In this document: in pieces, positions 16,938 through 26,223 of the stretch
Layout: each line of letters begins with the position of its first letter
Position numbering within the stretch: position 1 is the stretch's first letter
Assembly: GCA_019187195.1 (NCBI GenBank)
Contig: JABAQT010000012.1
Span: forward strand, 17,120 to 55,215
DNA: 38,096 nucleotides
Origin: Bryobacteraceae bacterium
Lineage (GTDB): Bacteria > Acidobacteriota > Terriglobia > Bryobacterales > Bryobacteraceae
Reading direction: 5' to 3'
Translations under genes and position numbers: made by a program
Notes under the pieces: model-generated
Databases searched by the model: none
The model's input: the letters and a program-made list of their open reading frames with translations, nothing else
Told to the model about the DNA's origin: nothing

Positions 16938-18745
16938 TTCATCTCCTCGATTATCTGCTTCAGTTCGCCGCTCATCGGCGGGACGGGTTCGCGGCTCACG
17001 CTCATCGCGCCGCCGGCGGTCTTGCGGATGATGATGTTGACCTTGCCTTCTTCGGCGTTCTTTTCGGGGAAATCGTCGCGGAAGTGCGCTCCGCGGCTCT
17101 CCTTGCGCTCGAGAGCGGCTCGTGTGATGGCTTCCGAGACGGTGAGCAGGTTCTCCAGATCGAGGGCGGTGTGCCAGCCGGGATTGAATTCCCGATTGCC
17201 TTTGACGGTGGCCCGCGCGGCGCGCCGTTTCAGGTTCTCGATGACATCGAGCGCCTGCTCCATCTCTTCCCGCCGCCGTACGATGCCGGCAAGATCCTGC
17301 ATCTGGTCCTGAAGCTCATGCTGGATCTGATACGGATTTTCGGAGGTATCGCGTTCGAAAGGTTCGAGGGCGCGCCGGGCGAGGGCTTCCACCTGGCTGT
17401 TGTCGATCCGAGGGGCGGCGTTGGCGACGGCGAACTTCGCCGCATGCTCGCCGGCGCGTTTGCCGAACACGATGAGGTCGGAAAGCGAGTTGCCGCCAAG
17501 GCGGTTGGCCCCATGCAGGCCGGCCGCGCATTCGCCCGCGGCGAACAGGCCGGGCACATCGGACATCTGCGTATCGGGATCGACATTCACGCCTCCCATC
17601 ATGTAGTGGGTGGTGGGTCCGACTTCCATCGGCTCCTTCGTGATGTCGATGCCGGCGAGCTGTTTGAACTGGTGGTACATCGATGGCAGCTTGCGTTTGA
17701 TGTGTTCTTCGCCCCTGGGCAGCCTTTCCTTGATCCAGGCGATGTCGAGGTAGACGCCGCCATGCGGGCTGCCGCGTCCCTGGCGAACTTCGCGCATGAT
17801 GCAGCGCGCCACGTGGTCGCGGGTGAGAAGCTCGGGCGGACGGCGGGCGTTCTTGTCGCCCTGCGTGTAGCGCCAGCCTTCCTCCTCGTTGTCAGCGGTC
17901 TGCGGGCGGTAGTTTTCCGGGATGTCCTCGAACATGAAGCGCTTGCCATCCTTGTTCCGCAACACGCCGCCTTCTCCGCGCACGCCCTCGGTGACGAGAA
18001 TGCCGCGCACGCTGGGAGGCCACACCATGCCGGTGGGATGGAACTGCACGAACTCCATATCCTTGAGGGAGGCTCCGGCGTGGTAGGCGAGGGAATGGCC
18101 GTCGCCCGTGTACTCCCAACTGTTGCTGGTGATGCGGTAGGCGCGCCCGATGCCGCCGGTGGCGAGGACCACGGCTTTGGCATGGAACACCTTGAACCGT
18201 CCCCGCTCGCGATCGTAGGCGAACGCTCCGGCGATGCGGCCGCCGTCCTTGAGCAGGCCGACGATGGTATGCTCCATGTGAACGTCGATGCCGAGATGGA
18301 TGCCGTGATCCTGAAGGGTGCGGATCATCTCGAGACCCGTCCGGTCGCCGACGTGCGCCAGGCGCGGGTACTTGTGGCCGCCGAAATTGCGCTGGAGAAT
18401 CCTGCCGTCCTTTGTACGGTCGAAGACCGCGCCCCAGGCTTCGAGTTCCCGCACGCGGTCCGGGGCCTCCCTGGCGTGGAGTTCGGCCATTCGCGGATGG
18501 TTCATGTATTGGCCGCCGCGCATCGTGTCGGCGAAATGGACACGCCAGCCGTCACGGTCGTCGACATTGGCGAGCGCGGCCGCGACGCCGCCTTCGGCCA
18601 TCACCGTATGGGCCTTGCCGAGAAGCGACTTGCTGACCAGTCCGACTTTGACTCCGGCGGCGGAAGCCTCGATGGCGGCTCGCAATCCGGCGCCGCCCGC
18701 TCCCACCACCAGCACATCATGAGTGAGGGTTTGAAATTCCGCCAT
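16934..18745 (-). CDS. sdhA: Succinate dehydrogenase flavoprotein subunit
   Basis: The catalytic FAD subunit, 603 residues. I chose ATG 18745 (MAEFQTLTHDVLVVGAGGAG) because it puts the dinucleotide loop GAGGAGLRAAIEA at the usual N-terminal place; the longer frame would run into the upstream gene. KAHTVMAEGGVAAAL carries the His that normally binds FAD covalently. FVQFHPTGM, LVTEGVRGEGG and GPTTHYMMGGV supply substrate-binding residues, and LHGANRLGGNSLSDL the catalytic-region Arg. The start overlaps the last base of the cytochrome b stop (TAATG). The C-terminus has the typical helical domain with the R-x-E-S-R-G-A-H-F element. Confidence 0.95.
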   Translation of the reverse strand: MAEFQTLTHDVLVVGAGGAGLRAAIEASAAGVKVGLVSKSLLGKAHTVMAEGGVAAALANVDDRDGWRVHFADTMRGGQYMNHPRMAELHAREAPDRVRELEAWGAVFDRTKDGRILQRNFGGHKYPRLAHVGDRTGLEMIRTLQDHGIHLGIDVHMEHTIVGLLKDGGRIAGAFAYDRERGRFKVFHAKAVVLATGGIGRAYRITSNSWEYTGDGHSLAYHAGASLKDMEFVQFHPTGMVWPPSVRGILVTEGVRGEGGVLRNKDGKRFMFEDIPENYRPQTADNEEEGWRYTQGDKNARRPPELLTRDHVARCIMREVRQGRGSPHGGVYLDIAWIKERLPRGEEHIKRKLPSMYHQFKQLAGIDITKEPMEVGPTTHYMMGGVNVDPDTQMSDVPGLFAAGECAAGLHGANRLGGNSLSDLIVFGKRAGEHAAKFAVANAAPRIDNSQVEALARRALEPFERDTSENPYQIQHELQDQMQDLAGIVRRREEMEQALDVIENLKRRAARATVKGNREFNPGWHTALDLENLLTVSEAITRAALERKESRGAHFRDDFPEKNAEEGKVNIIIRKTAGGAMSVSREPVPPMSGELKQIIEEMK

Positions 18746-19530
18746 TAGAAGATTCTCCAATCTGTCCAGATGCCCATCGAGCAAAGCCGCACGTACAGAT
18801 CGGAGAATGCCACCGAGAAGAGACTGGTCCAGGCCCAAAGCATGTGCGAGCGGTTGAAACAGCTTGCCATGCGATAGCCTTGTTTGCGTATCGGACGCCG
18901 CGACAACTGATCGAGGATGCCCCCGATCTGATGCCGCAATGTGTGACAGCCAAGCGAATAGCCGGTGAGCAGAATCGTATTCACCAACAGGATGAGCGAG
19001 CCGGCGCGAACGCCGAAACCCGTGTCAAACCAGAAGCCTTCCCAAACGTCGTGCCAAAGAATGGGCAGAAAGATGAGAGCCACGACGAGAAAGTAGCGGT
19101 GAATATTTTGCAGGATGAGCGGAAACGAAGCCTCTCCGCAATAGCTCTTGCGCGGTTCGCCGACGGCGCAGGAGGGCGGGTCCGCCCAGAAGGCCTTGTA
19201 ATACGCGCCGCGGTAGTAATAGCAACTGAAGCGGAAGCCGCCGGGGGCCCAGAGCACGAGCAGCGCGGGAGTGAAGGGAAGAAAGGAAGGAAACCAATCC
19301 GGCTTTCCACCGAACCAGGCGGTCCTGGGATCGCCGAAGATTTCCGGCGAATAAAGAGGTGAGAGGTAAGGGCCGAAGCGATAGTGAACGCCTTGAAAGG
19401 CGGCCCATGTGACGTAGACGACGAAGGCCCCGAGACCCAGGAATGTGAGGAGAGGAACCACCCACCAGGCATCCGGGCGGGAAGTCCTACCGAACCCGTT
19501 GCGGGTTACGGGGACATGGATGGTTGACAT
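18745..19530 (-). CDS. Succinate dehydrogenase cytochrome b/membrane subunit (Sdh1 type)
   Basis: A 261-residue membrane protein with about five hydrophobic segments (near residues 22-45, 86-105, 143-165, 175-198 and 229-253). Candidate haem-ligand histidines are 144, 160, 196, 200 and 229. Size and layout resemble the single large membrane subunit of mycobacterial Sdh1 (Rv0249c type) rather than paired SdhC/SdhD. It anchors the SdhAB dimer and passes electrons to quinone. The region about 100-135 (FSCYYYRGAYYKAFWADPPS, with a CGE further on) is a Cys- and Tyr-rich loop that I do not see in classic SdhC. It is the first gene of the sdh set, 60 bases after the OsmC gene. Confidence 0.8.
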   Translation of the reverse strand: MSTIHVPVTRNGFGRTSRPDAWWVVPLLTFLGLGAFVVYVTWAAFQGVHYRFGPYLSPLYSPEIFGDPRTAWFGGKPDWFPSFLPFTPALLVLWAPGGFRFSCYYYRGAYYKAFWADPPSCAVGEPRKSYCGEASFPLILQNIHRYFLVVALIFLPILWHDVWEGFWFDTGFGVRAGSLILLVNTILLTGYSLGCHTLRHQIGGILDQLSRRPIRKQGYRMASCFNRSHMLWAWTSLFSVAFSDLYVRLCSMGIWTDWRIF

Positions 19531-19590
19531 GGTCCATGACCTTACCCGAAGAAGTTATGGGGGTCAAGGGGGTGGGGTGCGCGCGGTCCT

Positions 19591-19992
19591 CTACGCGGCG
19601 GTTGTCTGTTCCACTTCCACTTCGACGGCCGGGAGGTGGCACAGCGTGTTATGCACAATGCAAGCCCGGATGGCGCGCAGAACGCCTTGCCGATGGCGCT
19701 CGTCCAACTCCGCGGTACGGACGCGGACGCGAAATTCACCCAGCCGCGCGGGCCCTGTTTTCTTGCCGGCTTCCACGTTCACTTCCAGGCCGCCCGTGGG
19801 AAGATTCCGTGTCCTGAGATATTCCACGGCGTAATAGGCCGCGCAGGAGCCGAGTGAGACCAGCAGGAACTCGGGAGGCGTCATGCCGGAATTCGCGCCG
19901 TTGTTCGACTCGGGTTGATCACAAATGACACGATGGCCTCGCGCTTCGGCCTCGAAACGGACCTGGTCGAGGTATTTCACGCTAACGTTCAC
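19591..19992 (-). CDS. OsmC-family protein
   Basis: A 133-residue OsmC/Ohr-family protein, in which a pair of cysteines reduces organic peroxides in the characterised members. I chose GTG 19992 (MNVSVKYLDQVRFEAEARG) because GGAGGAG lies five bases upstream; a longer frame to 20136 lacks a good start and its extra residues look noncoding. The two Cys are in SLGSCAAYYAVEYL (around 63) and RACIVHNTL (around 115), matching the YhfA/OsmC pattern. It lies directly upstream of the sdh genes on the same strand, so read-through is possible. A link between peroxide defence and respiratory complex II is plausible but inferred. Confidence 0.85.
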   Translation of the reverse strand: MNVSVKYLDQVRFEAEARGHRVICDQPESNNGANSGMTPPEFLLVSLGSCAAYYAVEYLRTRNLPTGGLEVNVEAGKKTGPARLGEFRVRVRTAELDERHRQGVLRAIRACIVHNTLCHLPAVEVEVEQTTAA

Positions 19993-20260
19993 GCTTGCTC
20001 CTCCACAGTTGGAGATGCAATCCGGCGTGGAAGGTGACGGCAGATCGGGAAAAGTGGCGCGGGGGATACGGAATCCGCGCGCCCACGAAACCCATGCGGG
20101 CGCCGAATCCGCCTCCTGACGCGGCAGGAGATGCAACTGTGCCGCATTTTGTCGGCGGTGCGCGCGGTAGCCGGGAAGCTCTTCCTTTCAAGCTTGTCGA
20201 TGGCGGCGCCTGACTGGCGTCAGAAGGTTGTTTGCCAGAAGGTGTCCAAGGCGGCCTGGC

Positions 20261-20554
20261 CTACGTGGGCGCCACCTGCAGTTCGTTGACGACTTTCTTG
20301 ACGCCTTTCACCTTGCCGGTAAGGTGTTCCGCCTTGGAGCGGGCTTTTTCGGTGCGCACCTTACCCTTCAAGGTAACTACGCCGGCGGCGACGTCGACTT
20401 CTATGGCTCCACCCTTGACATCCGGGTTACTGGCGAGTTTCAAGCGCACCTGGTCGTAGATGCGATCATCATCTTTATTGCCCGCCTGCGCGAACAGGCC
20501 GGCCTGGGAAAGCAGCAGGGCACACAGCATGGCCAACGTGGCGACAATCCGCAT
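20261..20554 (-). CDS. Secreted BON-domain protein
   Basis: A 97-residue protein with a signal peptide (MRIVATLAMLCALLLSQAGLFA) and one BON domain (residues about 30-95: DRIYDQVRLKLASNPDV, then GGAIEVDVAAGVVTLKGKV, then GVKKVVNELQVAP). BON domains bind phospholipid or other periplasmic ligands, and small single-BON proteins such as OsmY help with envelope stress. AAGGA lies eight bases before the ATG. The gene diverges from asnB with only 94 bases between starts, so both promoters must fit into that gap. Confidence 0.85.
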   Translation of the reverse strand: MRIVATLAMLCALLLSQAGLFAQAGNKDDDRIYDQVRLKLASNPDVKGGAIEVDVAAGVVTLKGKVRTEKARSKAEHLTGKVKGVKKVVNELQVAPT

Positions 20555-20648
20555 GTGGAGATTCCTTCAACTGGTAGTCTAGCGCATCGTGGTATCCTCA
20601 CGATTGAAGTTCTCCACAGCACGACAGGTATAGGCGGAAATCACCCCC

Positions 20649-22553
20649 TTGTGCGGTATTGCCGGTTTCACCACACTTGAACAGCATCTTCCCGCGGGAC
20701 GGATTGAGCAGGTTACGCGCGCCATTGTCCACCGGGGGCCGGATCAGCAGGGCGTATTCCGCTCGCCGCTGGTATCGCTGGGCGCGGTGCGGCTGAGCAT
20801 CATCGATGTGGCCGGCGGCGAGCAACCCATGCGCGCCGCGGGCGGGGACGCGGTGATCGTGTTCAACGGCGAGATCTATAACCACAACGATCTGCGGCGG
20901 GAACTCGAGGGGCTCGGACACCGCTTCCGCACGCGCTGCGACACCGAAGTCGTACTGCGCGCCTTCCTCGAGTGGGATACCGGATGTTTCTCGCGGCTTA
21001 GAGGAATGTTCGCCGTCGCCCTGTGGAGAGAGTCCCAGCGGCGCCTGGTGCTGGCGCGCGACCGGATGGGCATCAAGCCGCTCTACCTCCGCGAACGCGG
21101 CCGCGACCTCTACTTCGGATCGGAGTTGAAGACAATCCTCGAACATCCGGAGTTGAGCCGCGATTTGGACCCCGCCGGCCTTGACTACTACCTTTCGCTC
21201 AACTACATCCCCTACCCCTACACGCTGGTGGAAGGCATCCGGAAACTGCATCCGGGCCACTGGCTCGAGTGGCGGGATGGCCGCATTCACGGTGAGCCGT
21301 ACTGGAAACTGTCCTTTTCCCCGGACGAGGGGAAAACGCTCGAATCGGCAAAAGAAGAGCTGGATGTCCTTTTGAAGGAGTCCGTGCGCGAGCATCTGAT
21401 CGCGGACGTGCCTCTCGGCGTATGGGCCAGCGGCGGCCTCGATTCCTCGACGGTGCTCCATTACGCCGCGGCGCAGGTCCCGAAGCTGAAGACATTTTCA
21501 GTTTCCTTCCTTGGCCGCAAGTTCGACGAGAGTCCGTATTTCCGGGAGATGGCGCGCGTCTACTCGACCGGCCATCACGAATTCGATCTGAATCCGGAGG
21601 AGAACCTGGTGGCGGCCATCGAACAGATGGCGTACTACTCCGATGAACCGAGCGCCGACGCGGGCGCTCTGCCGGTGTGGTTTCTTTCGCAAATGACCCG
21701 GCGGCACGTTACGGTCGCCCTGAGCGGCGAGGGGGCGGACGAGTTGTTCGGCGGCTACCATACCTACCTCGCCGACCGTTATGCGGCGGCCATGCGCGTG
21801 GTTCCGGCGCCGCTGCGGCGTTGGGGCCGGAATCTGCTGCGGCTCTGGCCGGCCTCCGACGAGAAGATCAGCCTCGAATACAAGGCAAAGCGCTTCCTCG
21901 ACGGGTCGTTGCTCCCTCCCGTCACGGCGCACCTGTTCTGGAACGGAGCTTTTTCGGAGGAAGAAAAGGATCGAATCCGCGCTTTGCCGCGTCACTCGGG
22001 GCTCGATTCGCTGCTGCCGGTGGGGGCGGATGCTTCCGGCGCGCTGAACCGCTATCTGTGGCTGGACCAGACTTGCTATCTGCCCGATGACATCCTCTAC
22101 AAGTGCGACCGTATGAGCATGGCGCATTCGCTCGAGGTGCGGCCGCCGTTTCTCGATCACCGCATCGTCGAGTTCGCCGCCGCGCTGCCGGAGCGGCTGA
22201 AGATAAATGGATCGCGGCTCAAGTTCCTGCTGCGCGAGCTGATGAGGGACAAACTGCCGCCCTCGATTCTGCAACGGAAGAAGGAGGGATTCGATATTCC
22301 CACGCACCATTGGTTCCGCGGCGTGCTGAAGCCGCTGCTGCTCGATACCGTGACGGAACGCGCCGTGCGGGAGACGGGCATCTTCCGCTGGGAAGGCATT
22401 CAGCGGTTGATGCGGCTTCACTTCGAGCGCCGGGCCAACCACGGATATCAGCTTTGGGGGTTGCTGGTCCTTTTCTTGTGGATGCGGCGTTGGGATATTC
22501 AAGCCAGGCGGAGGAATGAGGAAGCGGTAGCATGGGCCGGCGCTCGCAACTGA
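20649..22553 (+). CDS. asnB: Asparagine synthase, glutamine-hydrolysing
   Basis: A 634-residue AsnB. The TTG at 20649 must be the start because it is followed directly by codons for CGIAGF, and the N-terminal Cys (after Met removal) is the glutaminase nucleophile. The glutaminase domain (about 2-210) carries AIVHRGPDQQG and FNGEIYNH. The synthase domain carries the PP-loop SGGLDSST (around 262) and LSGEGADELFGGY (around 361). In general AsnB makes asparagine from aspartate, glutamine and ATP. This long form, beside glycosyltransferases, resembles AsnB-like amidotransferases in exopolysaccharide clusters, which may amidate a sugar or a protein instead. A weak GGCGGA precedes the start by about ten bases. 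It overlaps the next gene by 22 bases. Confidence 0.92.
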   Translation: MCGIAGFTTLEQHLPAGRIEQVTRAIVHRGPDQQGVFRSPLVSLGAVRLSIIDVAGGEQPMRAAGGDAVIVFNGEIYNHNDLRRELEGLGHRFRTRCDTEVVLRAFLEWDTGCFSRLRGMFAVALWRESQRRLVLARDRMGIKPLYLRERGRDLYFGSELKTILEHPELSRDLDPAGLDYYLSLNYIPYPYTLVEGIRKLHPGHWLEWRDGRIHGEPYWKLSFSPDEGKTLESAKEELDVLLKESVREHLIADVPLGVWASGGLDSSTVLHYAAAQVPKLKTFSVSFLGRKFDESPYFREMARVYSTGHHEFDLNPEENLVAAIEQMAYYSDEPSADAGALPVWFLSQMTRRHVTVALSGEGADELFGGYHTYLADRYAAAMRVVPAPLRRWGRNLLRLWPASDEKISLEYKAKRFLDGSLLPPVTAHLFWNGAFSEEEKDRIRALPRHSGLDSLLPVGADASGALNRYLWLDQTCYLPDDILYKCDRMSMAHSLEVRPPFLDHRIVEFAAALPERLKINGSRLKFLLRELMRDKLPPSILQRKKEGFDIPTHHWFRGVLKPLLLDTVTERAVRETGIFRWEGIQRLMRLHFERRANHGYQLWGLLVLFLWMRRWDIQARRRNEEAVAWAGARN

Positions 22554-24301
22554 TCGTACTGGCCATTGCCGCGGCCATCTTCTTCGGGTGTATTATCAGC
22601 CCTCCGAACCTGATGGATGACGTCGACGCCGTGCAGGCGCAGATCGCCAGAAACATGTTGCAATCGGGCGACTGGGTGACCGCGCGCCTCGACGGAGTGC
22701 CCTATCTGGAAAAATCGCCGCTCATCTACTGGATGATGGCGGTTTCGATGGGCGTATTCGGGCCGCATGACTGGGCGGCGCGCATTCCGCTGGCGCTGTT
22801 CACCGTGGTTCTCGTGTGGGTCACCGCGCGTTTCGGGCATTGGGCCTTCGGCGAGCCCGCCGGTTTTTATTCGGGGCTGGTGCTTTCCACGTGTATCGGG
22901 CTATGGCTGTTCACGCGCATTCAGATTCCCGACGCCATCCTCACGCTTGCCGTCACCGTGGCGATGTGGGCGTTTCTGCGCTCGCTCGAGGAAGACGGCG
23001 GGCCCTGGCCGGCTTTGATGGCGGCGGCCATCGGCGTGGGATTGCTGCTGAAGGGACTGGTCGCGGCCCTGTTTCCAATAGGCGCCGGGGTGGTCTATCT
23101 TGCCGCTACGCGGCAGCTGTTCCAACGCAAGACATGGCGTAAACTGCGGCCCTTCAGCGGGGGGTTGATCATACTCGCCATCGCCGCGCCGTGGCATATT
23201 CTGGCCATGGTTCGCAATCCGCCGCTGTTCGATTTCACCATGAAGAGCGAGCCGGGCCATTATCACGGCTTCTTCTGGTTCTATTTTTTCAACGAGCATG
23301 TCTTCCGTTTTCTAAACATGCGCTTCCCGCGCGACTACAATACCGTGCCGCGCGTCTATTTCTGGCTCTTCCACCTGCTGTGGTTGTTTCCCTGGAGCGC
23401 TTTTTTTCCGGCGGCGGCGCGACTGAGCTACAAGCCCGTGGACCGCGCGGGACGCACAAGGCTGCTCGCGCTGTGCTGGACTGTGTTCCTGCTGGTATTC
23501 TTCACGTTCTCGACGACGCAGGAATATTATTCGATGCCCTGCTATCCCGCGCTGGCCCTGCTGCTCGGTCCGGCGATGGCGCTCGGAGGATTGTGGACGC
23601 TGCGTGGACGGCTGCTGATCTCCGCGATGGCCGCGCTGGCGGCGCTGGCGATTGGAACGATCCTGATCGAGGTGCTGCATCTGCCCACGCCGGGCGACAT
23701 TTCCCAGGCGCTCACACAGAATCCCGATGCCTACACGCTTTCGCTGGGGCATATGGGCGATCTCACGCTGGCAAGTTTCGCCTATCTGCGTCTGCCGCTG
23801 GTGATGGCTGGCGCCGCTTTCGTGGTGGGAGCTTTCGGAGCCTGGCTGCGGCGCGGGGATGAAGGCGCCTATCTGGCGATCGCGCTGATGATGGTGATCT
23901 TCTTTCACGCCGCGCGAGTCGCCTTGATCCGGTTCGATCCCTACCTGGGGTCGCGAGCCCTGGCGGAGGCCTATCTGCACGCTCCGCCTGGAGAACTGAT
24001 TGCCGACGATCAGTACTACACGTTTTCCTCGGTATTCTTTTATGCCAATTGCCGCGCGCTGCTGTTGAACGGACGCGTGAATAATCTCGAGTATGGCTCG
24101 AACGCGCCCGGCGCTCCGAATGTGTTCATCGACGACGAGGCATTCGCGCGGCTGTGGAAGGACGTGCGCCGCCGCTATCTGCTGGTGGAAGCGCCTTCGG
24201 CGCCGCGCATCGAGAGACTGGTGGGCCGCGACTGGCTGCATACCGTGAAGGCGAGCGGCGGGAAGTTTCTCTACTCCAATCTTCCAATCGGGGCTCCCTG
24301 A
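22532..24301 (+). CDS. Membrane glycosyltransferase, GT39/ArnT-like
   Basis: A 589-residue polytopic protein of the GT-C fold (ArnT/PMT family), using a polyprenyl-phosphate sugar donor at the periplasmic face. The N-terminal helix (QLIVLAIAAAIFFGCII) leads into the first loop, NLMDDVDAVQAQIARNML, whose acidic pair is the catalytic region, then VPYLEKSPLIYWMMA, the conserved EKxPLxYW motif (around 66-75). Ten or more hydrophobic segments follow (for example FLRSLEE..., GGLIILAIAAPWHILAMV, LFHLLWLFPWSAFFPAA). The C-terminal soluble part is about 120 residues. It overlaps asnB by 22 bases and the next gene by one base (TGATG), so the three are one transcript. Acceptor unknown. Confidence 0.88.
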   Translation: MGRRSQLIVLAIAAAIFFGCIISPPNLMDDVDAVQAQIARNMLQSGDWVTARLDGVPYLEKSPLIYWMMAVSMGVFGPHDWAARIPLALFTVVLVWVTARFGHWAFGEPAGFYSGLVLSTCIGLWLFTRIQIPDAILTLAVTVAMWAFLRSLEEDGGPWPALMAAAIGVGLLLKGLVAALFPIGAGVVYLAATRQLFQRKTWRKLRPFSGGLIILAIAAPWHILAMVRNPPLFDFTMKSEPGHYHGFFWFYFFNEHVFRFLNMRFPRDYNTVPRVYFWLFHLLWLFPWSAFFPAAARLSYKPVDRAGRTRLLALCWTVFLLVFFTFSTTQEYYSMPCYPALALLLGPAMALGGLWTLRGRLLISAMAALAALAIGTILIEVLHLPTPGDISQALTQNPDAYTLSLGHMGDLTLASFAYLRLPLVMAGAAFVVGAFGAWLRRGDEGAYLAIALMMVIFFHAARVALIRFDPYLGSRALAEAYLHAPPGELIADDQYYTFSSVFFYANCRALLLNGRVNNLEYGSNAPGAPNVFIDDEAFARLWKDVRRRYLLVEAPSAPRIERLVGRDWLHTVKASGGKFLYSNLPIGAP

Positions 24302-25422
24302 TGCGTGTCACCGTGGACGCGACATCCCTGCTGTTGCGCAGCGCGGGTGTGAAAAGCTACACCTATCACTGGCTTCACGCGCTGCGGCAGCAGGCCGGGC
24401 CTGACCGCATTCGCGCCTTCCCGTTCATTCGAAAGACGGGAGAGCTGGATCATGACCGGTCCATGTTGCCGGCATGGGCTACATATCCCCGGCTTGCCGC
24501 GTTGTTCGGCGCGAACCTTACGCGAGCCATGCTTCTCGATATGTGCATTGCCGGCTCGGATATCTTTCATGCCTCGAACCAGATCCATTACGCTCCGCGC
24601 GGCTGCCTGCTCACGGCCACGGTGCACGACATGACCTGCTGGAAGATGCCGGAGCTGCACACACCCGCCAATGTGGAGGCGGACCGCCGGTTTGCTGGGC
24701 GAATTCTCAAGCGGGCCCATGGCCTCATAGCGGTGTCGGAATCAGCGCGCCAGGACGCAATCGAGGAATTGGACATACCCGAGGAGCGGATAGTGGCCAT
24801 CCATTCCGGGGTGAGCGATGCCTACTTCCAGGTGAGCGTGACGGACGTTCTCGAACTGAAGGAGATCGCCGGCTTGCGCAAACCCTATGTGCTCTTCGTG
24901 GGAACCATCGAGCCGCGCAAGAACCTGGACCGGCTGCTCGACGCCTGGCTCTCGCTGCCGGCGTCGTTGCGCGAGGAACATGAACTGGTCATCGCCGGCC
25001 CAACGGGCTGGGCCCGGGAGACGGAGAAGCGCCTCGAGTCGGGGCTGACCGGTGTGCGGCGGCTAGGCTATGTCGCCGAAGAGGCTCTGCCCGCGTTGAC
25101 CGCCGGCGCGCTGGCATTCGTGTATCCGTCGCTCTATGAGGGGTTCGGTTTCCCGGTGGCCCAGGCAATGGCGGCGGGAGTGCCCGTGCTCACTTCGAAC
25201 ATATCGGCGCTGCCGGAAATTACGGGGGACGCGGCGGAACTTGTGGATCCCTTCAGCATCGCGGAGATCCGCTGCTCGCTCGAGCGGTTGCTGACATCGC
25301 CATCGAAGCGCGAGGAGATGGCCGCGCGCGGCAAGGAGCGCGCCCGGAACTATCGCTGGAGCCGGTGCGCGGCGCGCAGTTTGCAGTTTTTCGGACAGGT
25401 GCTGGGCAATGAGCTCCGCTAG
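24301..25422 (+). CDS. Glycosyltransferase family 4 protein
   Basis: A 373-residue GT-B-fold glycosyltransferase. ATG 24301 shares its first base with the preceding stop (TGATG) and gives the expected N-terminus MRVTVDATSLLLRSAGVKSY. The frame is open further upstream, but that part overlaps the GT39 gene. Family motifs are VGTIEPRKNLDRLLDAW (around 199-215), then YPSLYEGFGFPVAQAMAAG (around 276-294) with the EGFGFP donor-site acid, and SNISALPEITGDAAELVDP. It probably adds a sugar to a lipid-linked glycan in the cytoplasm before export by the neighbouring permease. Sugar specificity cannot be read. Confidence 0.92.
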   Translation: MRVTVDATSLLLRSAGVKSYTYHWLHALRQQAGPDRIRAFPFIRKTGELDHDRSMLPAWATYPRLAALFGANLTRAMLLDMCIAGSDIFHASNQIHYAPRGCLLTATVHDMTCWKMPELHTPANVEADRRFAGRILKRAHGLIAVSESARQDAIEELDIPEERIVAIHSGVSDAYFQVSVTDVLELKEIAGLRKPYVLFVGTIEPRKNLDRLLDAWLSLPASLREEHELVIAGPTGWARETEKRLESGLTGVRRLGYVAEEALPALTAGALAFVYPSLYEGFGFPVAQAMAAGVPVLTSNISALPEITGDAAELVDPFSIAEIRCSLERLLTSPSKREEMAARGKERARNYRWSRCAARSLQFFGQVLGNELR

Positions 25423-25440
25423 AATGAAAAGTTTGTACTT

Positions 25441-26223
25441 ATGAACGGTTCGGTTGTTCAACGCTGGGATGGAGATTACTATTTCGTACTGCGCACGCTG
25501 CTGATGAAGGATTTTCGCGTTCGCTACCGCAACATGTCCCTCGGAGTCGGCTGGTCGCTCGCGAATCCGCTCGTGATGATGACCGTCTACTGGTTTGTGT
25601 TCACCAAGATCTACCCCAGCCAGCAGCAGAATTTCCCCATCTTTCTGTTGTGCGGGCTCATCCCGTTCAACTTCTTCACGCTGGCGTGGCTGACCGCCAC
25701 CACATCGATGGTGGATAACGCCAACCTGATTAAGCGGACGAGGTTTCCGCGGGAGATTGTGCCCATCAGCGCGGTGTTGGGGATTGTGCTGCATTTCGCG
25801 ATCCAACTGGGATTGCTGCTCAGCCTGGTGCTGATCTTCGGCGATGGATTCAACCGCCACTGGGTATGGCTGCCACTGCTGGTGGTGATGGAAGTGATGT
25901 TCGCCGTGGGAGTGGGGCTCGCTTTTTCCGCGCTCGATGTGTATATTCGCGACATTCGCTACCTGGTGGAGTCGGCGAATCTGATCCTGTTCTTCCTGGT
26001 CCCGGTGTTTTACAGCTTTGAAAGCATTCCCAAGGAGTACATCATCATGTACCGGTTGAATCCCGTGGCGGCCGTGGTGTTCGCATTCCGCAACGTGCTG
26101 CTCGAGAACCGGTCTCCCTCCGTTTCCCTGCTGCTGAACCTGGCGATGGTATCGGGTTTGTCGCTGGTGGGCGGGGCGCTGCTGTTTGAACGGTTGAAGC
26201 GCCGTTTCTACGACTACTTATGA
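25441..26223 (+). CDS. ABC-2 type polysaccharide export permease (Wzm/TagG-like)
   Basis: A 260-residue inner-membrane protein with six hydrophobic segments. It is the pore subunit of an ABC-2 exporter for O-antigen, teichoic-acid-like or other polyprenyl-linked glycans. The N-terminal amphipathic region LLMKDFRVRYRNMSLGVGW is the typical coupling helix, and the first membrane segment starts SLANPLVMMTVYWFVF. It follows the GT4 gene by 18 bases. The usual ATPase partner (Wzt/TagH) would be expected next, but the following gene is convergent and unrelated, so the ATPase must be encoded elsewhere. The last six bases overlap the end of the convergent gene. Confidence 0.88.
   Translation: MNGSVVQRWDGDYYFVLRTLLMKDFRVRYRNMSLGVGWSLANPLVMMTVYWFVFTKIYPSQQQNFPIFLLCGLIPFNFFTLAWLTATTSMVDNANLIKRTRFPREIVPISAVLGIVLHFAIQLGLLLSLVLIFGDGFNRHWVWLPLLVVMEVMFAVGVGLAFSALDVYIRDIRYLVESANLILFFLVPVFYSFESIPKEYIIMYRLNPVAAVVFAFRNVLLENRSPSVSLLLNLAMVSGLSLVGGALLFERLKRRFYDYL

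Noticed and set aside
17084..18748. Long plus-strand frame opposite sdhA, and a similar one at 15720-17312
   Set aside because: Both are antisense to sdhA, or to sdhB and the TPR gene, whose motifs are unmistakable; the translations show no family features.
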